Below the pieces are notes generated by a model. It searched no databases. It had not been told where the DNA came from and was given only the letters and a program-made list of their open reading frames with translations. A DNA stretch of 64,000 nt from Talinum fruticosum. Taxonomy: Eukaryota; Streptophyta; Magnoliopsida; Caryophyllales; Talinaceae. Location of the stretch: the NCBI GenBank assembly GCA_021018815.1, contig JAITYX010000054.1, positions 124,001 through 188,000 of the forward strand, given 5' to 3'. The position numbers and the translations under genes were made by a program. This document shows positions 35,275 through 46,962 of this stretch, piece by piece (within the stretch, counting starts at the first letter, position 1; every line of letters starts with the position of its first letter).

Positions 35275-37545
35275 TTAAAGAAAGTCCAACAGACTAACTA
35301 AGAAAATCAGAATTGCCTAAGTGAGGCACATTCAAGCCTAGGCTATTTGCATTGATCAATCTAAAGGTGTCTTTTTTCCCATGCCAAGTTTCAGCCCCAA
35401 AAGTCACTACGGAAGATTTTGCGCAAGTGTTTCCAAAACTATGCTTGTGGAGGCCACTTTTAGCCTTAGCTACCTAGAAATTCCTCTTTTTTTAATTTTA
35501 TTCTCGGTTTGAGGCTATGGACAAGTCTAACATGTAGTAAAAGATTATTATCAACGAGAAAAAAAGGATGTCCCAACATGGATTCCGATTTTAGGACCTT
35601 GAGTTCTTAGTTACAGCATAATTTTTTATTTTTAGATAATTTTTTTCTTTTTTGGTCTGAAATATATTGAAACATTTAATATTATTTTAAACAAGTTTTA
35701 TTGATTAATTACATGTGTGGAGGACCTCCTAAACCCTATCAAGCAGCTAACTAACTAAAATCAAGAATTGCTTAAGTGAGCCACATTCTGACCTAGGTTG
35801 TTTGCATTGAGCAATCACAACACAAGGCTTGAAAGGGTGACTAACTTTATACACAATCAAGCTAAGGTTTCTTTTGCCTCCATGCCAATTTTCAGCCCCA
35901 GAAAGTCACTAGAGAAGATTTAGTGCAAGTGTTTCCAAAACTGTGTCTGTGCTGGCCACTTTTAGCCTTGGCTGCCTAGTAAATGCCTTTGTTTTTAGTT
36001 GCTTCTCTGTTTGAGGCTTTGGACAAGTCCAAACTGTAGTAAAAGATGATTATCAATGAAGAAAAAGGATGTCCCAACATGGATTCCAATTTTAGGAACT
36101 TGAGTTCTTAGTTACAGACATAATTTTTTATTTTTGGACAATTTTTTCATTTTTGATTTGTAATATTAAGACGACTTTAGTTTTCTTTTAGACATGTTTT
36201 ATTAACTTAATTACATGTGTGAAGGACCTCCTAAACCCTATCAAGCATGTCTCAAAAAGGATGTCCCAACATGGATTCCAATTTTAGAACCTTGAGTTCT
36301 TAGTTACAGAGATAATTTTTTTATTTTTGGACAATTTTTTCATTTTTGGTCCGTAATATTAAGACAACTTTAATATTCTTTTAGACATATTTTATTAACT
36401 TAATTACATGTGTGGAGGACCTCCTAAATCTCGTCAAGCGGGTGCCTAACTAAAATCAAGAATTGCCTAAGTGAGCCATATTCGGCCTAGGCTATTTGCG
36501 AGTGAGCAGTCATAACACAAGGCTTAGAAGGGTGTCAAACCTTATCCACAATGAAGATAAAGTTATATTTTGTCTGCATGCCAATTTTCAGCTCCATAAA
36601 GTCACTAGAGAAGATTTCGCGCAAGTCTTTCCACAACCGTGTCTGTGTTGGTCACTTTCAGCCTTGCCTGCCTAGAAATTCCTTCTTTTTATTTGTTTAT
36701 GAGTTTGAGGTTTTGAACAAGTCTAACATGTAGTAAAAGATTATTATCATTGATGAAAAAGGATGTCCCAAGCATGGATTTCAATTTTAGGACCTTGAGT
36801 TCTTATTTACCATAGAATTTTTTTATTTTTGGCCAATTTTTTCATTTTTGGTCCGTAATATTAAGACAACTTTAATATTGTTTTTAGACATGTTTTATTA
36901 GCTTAATTACATGTGTGGAGGACCTCCTAAACCCTATCAAATAGGTGACTAACTAAAATTAAGAATTGCCAAAGTGAGTCACATTCGGCCTAGGTTGTTT
37001 GCATTGATCGAGTCACAACACAAGGCTTGTAAGGGTGTCACACCTTATCCACAATCAAGGTCGAGGTGTATTTTGTCTCCATGCCAATTTTCAACCCTAG
37101 AAAGTCACTAGAGAAGATTCGCGCAAGTGTTTCCAAAACCGTGTTGTGCTTGGCCACTTTCGGCTTTGGTCGCCTGAAATTCGTTTTTTATTTGCTTCTT
37201 AGTTTAAGACTATTAAGGCTTTGGACAAGTTTAATATGCAGTAAAAGATGATTATCAACAAAGAAAAAGGCTATCCCGAGCATAGATTCCAAATTTAGCA
37301 CATTGAGTTCTTAGTTACAATATAATTTTTTTATTTTTGGATAATTTTTTCATTTTTGATATGTAACAGATTACGCAAGTTTAATCTTGTTTTAGACATG
37401 TTTTATTAACTTAATTATATTTGTTGAGGAACCCATAAACCCTATCTAGGAGCTAACTAACAAAAATCAAGAATTTCCTAAGTTAGCCAAATTCTAGCCT
37501 AGGCTATTTGCATTTGTCGATCCACAGGACTTGGAAACATACATC
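35275..37545. repeat. Tandem array of ~500 bp units inside the CACTA element
   Basis: Units begin near GTGTGGAGGACCTCCTAAAC at 35,714, 36,410 and 36,914, with a partial unit before the first (35,275-35,713), a shortened unit at 36,217-36,409 and a partial one after 37,425. Each carries TTTCAGCCCCA..AAGTCACTA, AGGATGTCCCAACATGG and GACATGTTTTATTAACTTAA. Differences are mostly substitutions plus one large internal deletion. Non-coding, between the TNPD-like and TNP1-like remnants. Confidence 0.9.
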
Positions 37546-37699
37546 AAGGAAACATACACAAAAAGTACCACATATGACCATCAAAGAATAAGAATTGGTT
37601 TATAAATGTAACAAAAATTGTCATGTATATGAAAAACCAAAACACAAAAGGCGCTCTGCAAATGCCATTAATGTTAGTAATTGACAACTTTATTATTCA

Positions 37700-38131
37700 T
37701 AATCTTCAGCTTTGTCAACAAACAACATGTCCTCCTCTCGAATCGGGTTCTCTGCCATCATTATTAACATGCATTTTGCCTTTCTTCTTATGAAGTTGCA
37801 GCTCTTTTGTCACAAGATTAGCATCCACCAAATCCGGCTCTACATCATTCTTGACTAAAGAGGTTTTCACGATCATTAAACACTAGGATATATGCTTCTT
37901 CGATTACCTCATTACCAACCATAGATGATTTGGCTTCCTCATCCTCATCATCCGAAGGGATATCATAAAAATTACAAGGATTTTTTTCACAATCACTCGT
38001 CGGTTTTGATATAAATTATCCTTCACACAGTATACTTGCTCAACCTAGGAAGCTAAAACATATGACTCATTTGTTTTCAAAAAGTGCTTCACATTTACCA
38101 TAGTGATGCCATATGTATCTATTTTAAGCTT
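37700..38131 (-). pseudogene. CACTA TNPD transposase C-terminal remnant
   Basis: Reads LVNVKHFLKTNESYVLAS, a stop, VEQVYCVKDNLYQNRRVIVK and then NFYDIPSDDEDEEAK in a shifted frame. This is the DUF4216-type end of plant CACTA transposases (pattern F..ASQ..QVFYV.D.....W.VV....PRD.YD). Stops and a frame change show decay. The N-terminal catalytic part would lie beyond 38,131 but is replaced by LTR sequence. Confidence 0.7.
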
Positions 38132-38671
38132 TCGGACGGTCCAAGCCCAGCCAAGCCTCCGGAGACAACGGAGTCCAGTGTCGTCTCATTGGGAAATTCC
38201 AGGTTCAGAATCCCGCATTTCACTTTTGTCCAATTAGACACGGAGCTGAAGATCCGAAGACGGCGTTAAACATTGCATTTCATGATCACAAGCATCAAAG
38301 TGCTGCGTTTAAGCTCTAAGATAGTCCACCCGAGACTAGGAGCTTTCTCCCTCAAAACTACGTCGTTTGGCCGGCGCCCCTATCAGGATTTCTTAAGTGA
38401 AGCGCCACATTTTGTCCGTAGTCTCCCTTTGCAGCACGCTAGGACATGAAATCCTAGGTGTCCTAGGGTGGCCGGCGTCACCGACCGGTATTCTATCCGG
38501 TTTTATCCTACTCTATCCGATCTTATCACTTTAGTTTTGGTCGAGTTTTTCTCGCTCAACTTTGGACGGTTCATCGAGGACAAACCCTAGGTCATTTGTG
38601 AACTTGAGCTTTTGCTATAAATAGAGAGCCTTGGCTCTCATTTCTACACGACTTTCTGCCTTAGCAGCTAT
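38132..38671 (+). repeat. Tat LTR fragment, forward orientation
   Basis: Corresponds to about 60,035-60,620 of the complete LTR at 59,835, including TATAAATA at 38,616. Its 5' end joins CACTA sequence and its 3' end is cut by an inverted LTR at 38,672. Confidence 0.85.
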
Positions 38672-40440
38672 TGTAGGAACCACGACCGGTCGTGGCTCGC
38701 CGAGCTTGCCCACTTGTGTCGGGTCTCTTTTTTAAAGATTGATTTTGAAGATGGTTTTGAACGTTGATTTTGGAATTTGGGGATGAACCTTTTTATTAAG
38801 ATTTCCCAGTTTGATTAAATGGCGGTTTGAATGGCAATTTTGGAATTTGAAAGTCGATTTTGGAATTTAGGGATGAACCTTTTCATGATGGTTTTGAAAG
38901 TATAAATGTGGTTTTATTAACCTTTTTATTTTATAATTTTTTTTCAGAATTCCCGGGATCTTATTTTCTAATTAAGGAATAAACGATATTAATGTTATGA
39001 ATTTGCCATGAGGATTTATGGCCGATTGGTACCAATCTAGACTGAAGCCACCACCGCTAACCCACGATGCTAGTCGTGGCCTACACCGAGGGATGGCTGG
39101 CGCCGCCGAGGTCGTGGCTGGTGAAACTAGCCTCGGTCTCTACCTAGTGGGCGGATCCGAACTCGATATCATCTTTCCTGCAACTAGAAAATACCAAGAT
39201 GCATATTTGAATAGAAATAAATGAAAAGGGAGTCGCTAGTTAGTTTTTAAGAAGAAAACTAACAAAAACAAAAATTTACTCTTCCAATCTTATTATGGGA
39301 AAACTAAGACAAGAAGAGGCTAAAATTGACTCCATCGATCTTAGAACCCGGAATCGGATTCGGGCGCAAGGGTATGAAATGTAGGGATAAACCCTTCCGT
39401 TCCGCCCCGTCCGAAGATGGCCATTACTAGTTCAAGTGGTGAATTAAAATAATGTAAAACAAGCAAGCAAGCAACAACATGTGAAAAAGAACTAAAGCAA
39501 CCAAAACATAACTAAGGAAAACGATAAAGGCGGAAAGTAAAGAAAGTGGTAAAGAAAGTAAAAGCGAAAAAGAAAGAAAGGTTCGAGCGAAAGGAAAGCA
39601 GAAAATAAAGAGATTACATCAGTCGGGGAGGAATTAAATGCGATACATCTTGAATCCACAATACGAAAAGTGATAAAGAAAGCATAAATAAAGAAAAATG
39701 GTTTGAAAATTGGATATGTGCCCTCGGGTTGTCCCACTCGCAGATCTAGATCTCGGATCTAAATCTCTTAATGCGACGGTGGTGAATTGAAGAGGCTTTT
39801 TATGAGTTTTTGTGGAGATATGTAGGCAGATGTGTGACTGATGTAGTTTAGGGATTGGATGTATGGATTATAATAGAAGTAGGTTGAAAAGAGACCAAGA
39901 GATCGAACACCAACGGGAGTATTCAGTAGCTCTTAATCTGGTTTCAAGCAGCATAACAATAAAGAATGAGCCATTATAAGAATGAGAGGCAAGGCTCTCT
40001 ATTTATAGGGAGAGGTTAGGTCAAACAGATGACCAAGGGTAAGCTCGGCTAGCCGTCTAGAAGCAGTAAAAATAAATCGAGCCATGACCAAAGTGATAAG
40101 ACTAGAGAAAGCAAAGGATAAAACCAGATAGAACCTAGGTTAAATGGGGGAGGCAGACGCAGGATTCTGAGCCTGGAATTCCCGATATGCGGCACTAGAC
40201 TCCATTGTCTCTAAAGGCTTAGCCCGGTTTTGGATCGTCCGAAAGAAAAGAGGATTTTTGGATTGACCCAAGGGAGAAGGCTATTAATGTGGTGGTGGGG
40301 GTTCGTTGTGGTTTATCGGCTCTCGTCGCACCAATCAAACGCAGTCCAAGATCCAAATCCTCAAATAGGACATGGGGTTATCATCACAGGGCCAACAAAT
40401 AAAAAACGAGAGGAAAGGATGACACTTTTTGGTGTCTACG
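38672..40440 (-). repeat. Tat LTR, inverted (3' LTR of a - strand element)
   Basis: Starts TGTAGGAACC and ends GGTGTCTACG, the inverse complement of the family LTR ends with one terminal change. It is flanked on the higher side by the inverted polypurine tract (GTTAGCCCCACTTTG), so it is the 3' LTR of an element running right to left. An inverted TATA box lies at 40,000-40,007. About 1,770 bases long. Confidence 0.88.
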
Positions 40441-40462
40441 AGTTAGCCCCACTTTGACCAAG
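40441..40462 (-). promoter_or_regulatory. Inverted polypurine tract
   Basis: AGTTAGCCCCACTTTG on the + strand is the inverse complement of the tract at 6,722-6,736, with one inserted base next to the LTR. Confidence 0.75.
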
Positions 40463-41610
40463 TCTAAAAGACGAAGGTCAAAGTAGACATTAAAGGGTAC
40501 TTACCCGGTACCGATGTTGTGTTGGAATTTGATGGGGTTGATGCGTCTAAAATTAGGTAGCTTTTGATGGGCTTGGACTTGACCAATGGAGTCCGAAGTC
40601 CAGATTGTTGATTCCCGAACTTGGTCGCCTAGAGACCCGAAGTTCGGATTAGTGTGCTCAAACTTGACCATGTGCTTAGTCCGAACCTTAGCAATGGAGT
40701 TTGAACTTGACTCAGGTGGTAAAGTCTAAAGTCCAGCTAGGGTGCCTAAACTTAACCACCGGTGATTTCCAAAAGAGGCAAATACCACATTTCCTCCCAA
40801 CCGGCTCGACAAAGTTATACTTGTTTAAAGCCAAACTTGGCATAAATATTTTGAGAATAGTTGCCAAATGGGAAAGTCTCCAAGAGAATAAGCACAATTG
40901 GGTTGTGTTCGTAAACTAAATCCATACTAAATATATACGCATTTTCCACTTAACTCCTTCTAATATTCCATACAATAATCTTATAATTAATTACTGGGTT
41001 TATCATGGGTTTTAGGTAAGGTTTTTTGTTTTCTTCCTCCTTTAGTACATAATTGGCCTTGGATTTTCCTACTGCATCAAACTCGACTTCTGCATGTTTT
41101 CTAAGCTCACTTTGAAGGGATATTAGGACGATGAGATTTGGGACAAAGTTATGGTTGAATTAATACGCAACGTTTACCTTTATCTCTTCGAACTTTTCCA
41201 TGGGAGTAAAGGTTAGTATAAGTTGGTTTCATTCTAACATTTTCATTCCATTCCCGCCCTCTCTGTCAATCTTGCCGAGATAGAAGTTGAAGGTGGGAGA
41301 AATAAGGTGGTCTGACCAAAACCTTTGTCAACCTCTCGTTGTTGAAGGTGTTGAATTTGCATGCAGCTCTTGATAGACTCTTCTGCTTGTAATTAGGATT
41401 TCCATCATTGCATGTTGATTTGGAAGGGATAGAATCGACTAGAGGTGGATTTCTTGCCTGTTCGAAGGCTGAGGTGACGATGGTCATGGACAGGCCGAGT
41501 TTGGAGATGAGGAAGAATAGGCGGTTCCCAAGGATAAGGGTTCCGGGAGTTCGTTGGGTTGCTCAAAGGGCGGTAAGGGTATAAATTTTTTCGGCATGTT
41601 GATTGGGTGT
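40463..41610. other. Remains of Tat internal region, then unassigned sequence
   Basis: 40,463-40,780 has repeated CTTGACCA/CCGAAGTTCGGA-type words like those before the polypurine tract in the first copy. From about 40,800 to 41,610 I recognise no family. Short frames exist on both strands but without convincing motifs. Confidence 0.4.
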
Positions 41611-42262
41611 TGTAGGAACCACGGCCCGCCCCCAAGAAGGAACCCAAATTGGGGGCCCAAGTTTCCCTACGAATGTCGGGTCTCTTTTGTTTTGAAGATG
41701 AATTTTTAAAGATGGTTTTTAGAAATGGGGATGTACCTCTTATAAGGATTTCCGATTTTTGCAATCCGATTTAAAATAGACTAAGCAAAGGTGACAAGCG
41801 ATTTTATTAATCATTTATTTTAGAAATCTTTTGAAAAGCCTCGGAATATTATTCCACAACTTAAGAAAATAAAAAAATAAAAAAATTTATTTATGCCATA
41901 AGACTTTTGGGCCAAACCGGTGTAAAAACACCGGCTTGGACCAAAGCCTTACCCTGGTGACCGTCCGGCGCGGCAAGAGCCAATACCGTACGGTCGCCGA
42001 CGCCGGCCATGGGCCATGATGAGGTGATCGGTCTCGGTCCATGACTTAAACTGTCATAAATAAAAATTCTTTTTGCCATTTTCGAGTAAAAAATACCAAG
42101 GAATAGATTAAAGAGAAATAAAAGGGAAAATAAGAGTCGCCGATCGGTTTTAGGGAATAAAAACTAACAAAATTTTTTTAAAAAAGACTCTTTCAATCTT
42201 AGTATAGAAAAGACTAAGCTTGAAAGAGGTACAAAACTTGACTCCATCGGTGTAGTTTCAAG
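41611..42262 (-). repeat. Truncated Tat 3' LTR (- strand element)
   Basis: Begins TGTAGGAACCACGGCCCG and is closely similar to 45,336-45,990. The similarity stops at ACTCCATCGG near 42,260, where gag-pol sequence begins. Only the downstream part of the LTR is left. Confidence 0.85.
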
Positions 42263-43990
42263 AGAAACCTCAATTTTGCTAAGTGCATCAATTAAGGCTT
42301 GTCTATGCTTTTGTGAAGCGGATATGAGTTGCCGAGATGGAGATATGAGCTTTGAGTTTTTAAAGCTCTTTTAGTATTGGGTCTTCCTCTTTAGCAACTT
42401 CTTTTTCTTTTGGGGCTTCTTGAGTCCGTTATGGACCCATTAGTGTATTATGTAATCTAGACCTAGTAAGGAATTGAATTTTTGGACTCTTTGGTTCTCT
42501 CCAAAAGCCATCTTCTTCTAGGGGTGATGTGCCCCAAAAGTTATCATCATTATCGGCTTTAGCTTCGTACACATCTTCTTCATCACTTACCCACAATCCG
42601 TGGACTTTGGGGTTTAGGGAAGGTAAGCTAACAAGTGGTTTGAACTCATTGATATCTTGATTATAGACAAGCCCGACTAACCTGGAATGGGTTCAGAGAA
42701 GATAGCTAAGGTACTTGTTGAATGGATTGTTGTTATTGTTGGGTTTCGAGCAACCTTAGGTAGAGGGAGTTGACCATTATGGAACATACTCTCTAACTTG
42801 TTCTTGAATGTCCAACATTGTTCTGTGTCATGTCCTTGTGCACGATGGTACTTATAGAATTTTCCTGCGTCCTAGTTTTTCGACTGTTTTACGGTTTCGA
42901 TTCAGCTCTTACGGTGGCAACTCAATCTTCCCTTTAGACAACAGACGGTCAAGTGCTTGATTGTACGTAGTATGTATAGGAGTGTAGTCATTATACCTAT
43001 TAAGGGTATCGACATCCGCATCTCTGCTAGTATTGCCTTAATTAGAGGTTTTCTTATCCTTGGATTGGTAATTACCCTTATATCTAGCCATGAATTTTGT
43101 GGTCGTGGTAGACAATTCTTCTTCTATCGGCATGTCCGCATCTCTAAGAGTCTGTGAAGCTCATGAATGATAAGAATTTGAGGTGTCTGGTTATAAGCAA
43201 GTTGAAGATTCTTCACAATTATTCTAACTTGGTCCTTCTCGGAAGGTCGGTCCACCATGTGGGCAGCCTTTGCCCTCCATCCGGTGAGAAAGTCGGTAAA
43301 GCTCTCTTCCTTCCCTTGTTTGATCAATTTCATGTTTCTAAGAGTGACAGGTAGATCAATGTTATACGAGTATTGGTGTTGGAACTTCTTACATAGATAA
43401 TTCCAATTGGTGACCTTGTGTGGGTCAACTGCGTTATACCATTTCATTACATCACTATCGAAGGTACATGAGAACATGATGTGGTATCTTCGGGTACATT
43501 TTTAAGAGTCATTGCTCCTAAGAAATTGCGAACATGATGATGGGGATTTTCAAAACCACAAAACTTGATGTTTGACATAGTAAACTTAGGATGTAACATC
43601 CCATTGAGGATTGAAGTGATCCTGTGAAATCAAAATAGTGACTCTTGAATATGGAATATTCCCTTAACATTTGTTCTATGTGATTTATGTGTGGATCAGA
43701 TTTAGGCTTACGTTCGGGACTAGTTTCTTCACCTACGCTCTTATTATTCTAAAGAGTCTTTAAAATGACTCGCACGAGTTTCGGATATGGACTTTATCTT
43801 TTTGTCCCGAGCCTCAATTCGAGCTTCCATCTTGGATAAGGATTCATTGAGCAAGATAAGGATGGGAGATTGTTCTGGTACCCCGTCCATTAGAGGGGAA
43901 TTGTTTTTTAGTATTATCCTACGATGGAAGATTGACTAAACCGGTGTTGTGTGCACCGAGGTGTAGAGTGAGGGAAAGAGGTACCGGACT
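42263..43990 (-). pseudogene. Tat gag remnant of a pol-deleted element
   Basis: Retrotransposon capsid gene. A near-continuous frame at 43,477-43,124 reads MFSCTFDSDVMKWYNAVDPH, FQHQYSYNIDLPVTLRNMKL and ESFTDFLTGWRAKAAHMVDR, a good match to the plant Retrotrans_gag core. Upstream (43,990-43,740) are LNESLSKMEARIEARDKK-type coiled sequences. Downstream (42,880-42,760) FYKYHRAQGHDTEQCWTFKN resembles the nucleic-acid-binding YH...GH.T..C block at the gag end. Frameshifts and stops separate the parts. Protease, RT, RNase H and integrase are absent: the sequence runs directly into a partial LTR at 42,262. Confidence 0.85.
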
Positions 43991-45315
43991 CATTGTTGAG
44001 GCGTTCTAACCTTTGGAGCTCGGATTCCAATGGAACTCAATGGCGATAGGCTTCCCTATTCTACAGCCCAAAGGATAATTGCTTAGGACCATGTGAAGGA
44101 ACACCAACGTTTGGGAGGAAAGGACTCAAGTGCAAGACCGGAAAGAACCAAGAAATAATGCCTTTATTTGGATACAAAGCAATTGAAATGAAATGTGATG
44201 ATGCTAATGACTTAGTTTGGGATGATTTTTAATTTGGCTAATGCAAAAATGGATACATCATGTTAGAGATGAATTTATTTTAGCTAAAAATGCAGAAATG
44301 AACTCGCAAAATTGGACTTACCTCATTTGAGATGAATATATTTTTGGCTAAATGCAAAATAAAATGCAAAATGGACTCACCTAATTTAACATGAATTTAT
44401 TTTTGGCTAAATGTAAAATGAAATGCAAAATTGGACTCACCTAATTTGATATGAATTTATTTTTGGACAAATGCAAAATGAAATGAAAAATTCGACTCTC
44501 CTAATTTGAGATTAATTTATTTTTGGTTAAATGAAAAATGAAATGTAAAATGGAGTGTAAAAACGCTAAAAAGCCAAAACCTTAAAAAAACTAACTGAAG
44601 TGAGTGGAGGGTCCCCAATAGGACTTTCTTGGTTGACCGATGGTGGTCGACGCTAGCTAAGCCCGGCAACCGGTGGCTACGTGAAACCTAAGCTGAGATG
44701 AATTTTTGGGATGGCTAAAAATGCAATTAATGTACCAACCTAGAAAAGAAGACAATTTTTTACTTTTGGCTAAAAATGCACATATTGGAGCGACTCGAAG
44801 AAACTAATTATTGTATTTTATTTGCACCCATGCAAGGGTTATTTAGCACTCCTAACCTAACCTAACGGCTCACAAGTGAAAGATTAAATACTAAAAACAA
44901 CCACATTCATCCAAGCATGAAAATGGAGAAAAAGGTGTCGCCTAGACAACCAAGGATCTATGGTTAAAAAGAGGGATAAAACTAGGTAGGATACATGGTG
45001 TATCATAGTCCAAGCACTTAGTCCTCCGTGGGGTGCACGACAGAAAAGCATGAATCCTAGGTGCCTCTCGATAAACTAAACAGAGCGTGTTATGAAGGAA
45101 GAGGTACCACCTCCCCGACAATCAAGCCTAGTTAGGCCCATCCGGGTTAGCAGTTTGAATATCTTTCAAAATTGTTCTTAAGCTTAAAGCCTAAAGGTTG
45201 AAATTAAAAGCAACTATGTTCAAGACAGCCTAAATGTAAGAGGCCTAATGCAAAAACATGTTACGAAAACTCACAACTCAAACTTTCAAGTTTCACCCTC
45301 TTAATAAGTGATACA
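43991..45315 (-). other. Leader region of the - strand Tat element
   Basis: Non-coding. 45,000-45,290 is related in inverse to the leader at 61,940-62,290 of another Tat element (shared AACTAGGCTTGA, GAGAGGCACC and CCATAGA words). It contains a minisatellite, listed separately. Confidence 0.7.
44262..44575. repeat. Minisatellite of ~61 bp units (five copies)
   Basis: Units built around GAATTTATTTTTGGCTAAAT, GCAAAATGAAATGCAAAAT and GGACTCACCTAATTTGA, spaced about 61 bases, with gradual divergence at both ends. Part of the Tat leader. Confidence 0.9.
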
Positions 45316-45333
45316 TCCTCAGCGGAGTTGCCA
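45316..45333 (-). other. Primer-binding site, tRNA-Arg type
   Basis: On the - strand TGGCAACTCCGCTGAGGA follows the LTR end after a 2-base gap. It resembles the TGGCGACTCC primer site used by Tat/Ogre-type elements, with substitutions. Confidence 0.7.
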
Positions 45334-45335
45334 CT

Positions 45336-46785
45336 CGTACGAATCACGGCCCGTCCCCGAGAGGGAACCCAGATTGGGGACCAAGTTTCCCAACGAATGT
45401 CGGGTTTCTTTTGTTTTGAAGACAGATTTTTGAAAATGGTTTTTAGAAATGTTCATTAGAAATAGAGATGTACCTCTTATTAGGATTTTCGATTTTTGCA
45501 ATCCGATTTAAAATAGACTAGGCAAAGGTGATTGGCGATTTTATTAATTATTTATTTTAGAAATTATTTTGAAAAGCCTCGGGATATTATTCCACAACTT
45601 TAAGAAAATAACAAAATAAAACAAATTTATTTCTACTACAAGGCTTTTGGGCCAAACCAATGTAAAAACAATGGTTTGGACCAAAGCCTCGCCCTAGTGA
45701 TCTGTCTCGTGCCGGCAAGAGCCAGCACCGTATGGTCGCCGGCACCGGCCATGGGCCATGACCGAGGTGATCAATCTCGGTTCATGGATTAAACTGTCGA
45801 GAATAAAAGTTCTTTTTGCCATTTTCGATCGAAATACGGAGGAGCAAATTAAAGAGAAATAAAAGAGGAAATAAGAGTCGCCAATCAATTTTAGAGAATA
45901 AAAAGTAACAAAAATAAAGAAAAGACTCTTTCAATCTTAGTATGGAAAAGACTAAGCATGAAAGAGGTTTAAAACTTTACTCCATCGGTCTAGAACCGAG
46001 AATCTAGATTCAAGGCAAAGGTACGAAACTTAGGGATAAGTCATTCCGTTCCGCCCGTCAACGGACGACTTTTACTAATTTGAAATGTGAGTTTAGGAAA
46101 CATGTTTCAAGCAAGTAAACAACATATTAAATGCTAAATTAAATCAACCAAACATGCTCGGAAAGCGATAAATAGCAGATAGGAAAGTAGTAAAGAAAAG
46201 CAATAAAGAAAAGCAAAAAGGAAAGCGAAAGAAATAAAAAGATTACAACATGCGGGGAGGAATTAAAAGCGATTACATCTTTTCTCCACAATACGTAAAG
46301 CAATAAATAACATAAATTAAATAAACCGTAAAGGATTGAAAGCGGATCTGGAGCCCTCGTGTTTTCCAACCCGCTGATCTTGATCTCGAACTGGATCTCG
46401 GAAGTGTGGCGATGGTGAATTGAAAACGGCTTTTTGTGAACTTTAGTGAAGGTGGACTGATGTATGTGAATGATGAAGAATTAGGGATCGAAATCAGTAT
46501 TGTATTGAGGATTTGCTGAAAGGAAATTAAGAAATCAGAATACGTAAAGCATTCAATAGCTCTTAGTCGATTCCAGTAGAATTTAGCTTAGAAAATTGTC
46601 TTTTTTAGTTGATATTCAGCAAGCATTTGGCATAGGAAATGATCATGCTCAAATGAGATATTGAGGTATCTATTTATAGTGAAGGATTAGGACACAAAAT
46701 GACCCAAGGAACAGCTTAAACAATCGTCCAAAATGAAGCAATGAACCGGCTAGAAAATCAGGAAAAATAGTTTTTTTTTTGTCTT
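45336..46785 (-). repeat. 5' LTR of - strand Tat element, truncated
   Basis: The end next to the primer site reads CGTACGAATCACGGCCCG, mutated from the family TGTAGGAACC. Includes an inverted TATA box at 46,671-46,678. It is cut near 46,785 beside a T-run, about 400 bases short of a full LTR. Confidence 0.8.
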
Positions 46786-46962
46786 TTTGGGCTTGAAGAT
46801 CGGCCATTATTGTGGGTTGGACTTTTCCTTATGTTTTTCTTCCTTGGCATCACTGTCATCCAGCCTCCCTCGATCATTTTTTGTTTTATTCGCATGTAAG
46901 TCATCATTAGTGTTGGTTCCTCAATTTTCAATCTAATTATAATTCCCAAGGTTGGTTGAATT
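46786..46962. other. Junction between Tat LTR and LINE remnant
   Basis: Short stretch with a T-run at its start; no gene seen. Confidence 0.35.

Larger units (their letters stand above)
31771..38131 (-). mobile_element. Large CACTA (En/Spm) element remnant, truncated at its TNPD side
   Basis: The lower-coordinate end starts CACTACAAGAAAATTTTC after AGA, the expected CACTA terminus. It is followed by subterminal TTGCCACAAA/TTTGTAGCAA-type repeats (31,800-32,060). Two transposase-type remnants follow on the - strand, in the usual order TNPD then TNP1 towards this end. The other terminus is missing: at about 38,131 the sequence switches to Tat LTR. A target duplication therefore cannot be checked. 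Confidence 0.75.

Noticed and set aside
41000..41600. Possible LINE reverse transcriptase fragment
   Set aside because: Neither strand gives a recognisable catalytic motif; left unassigned.
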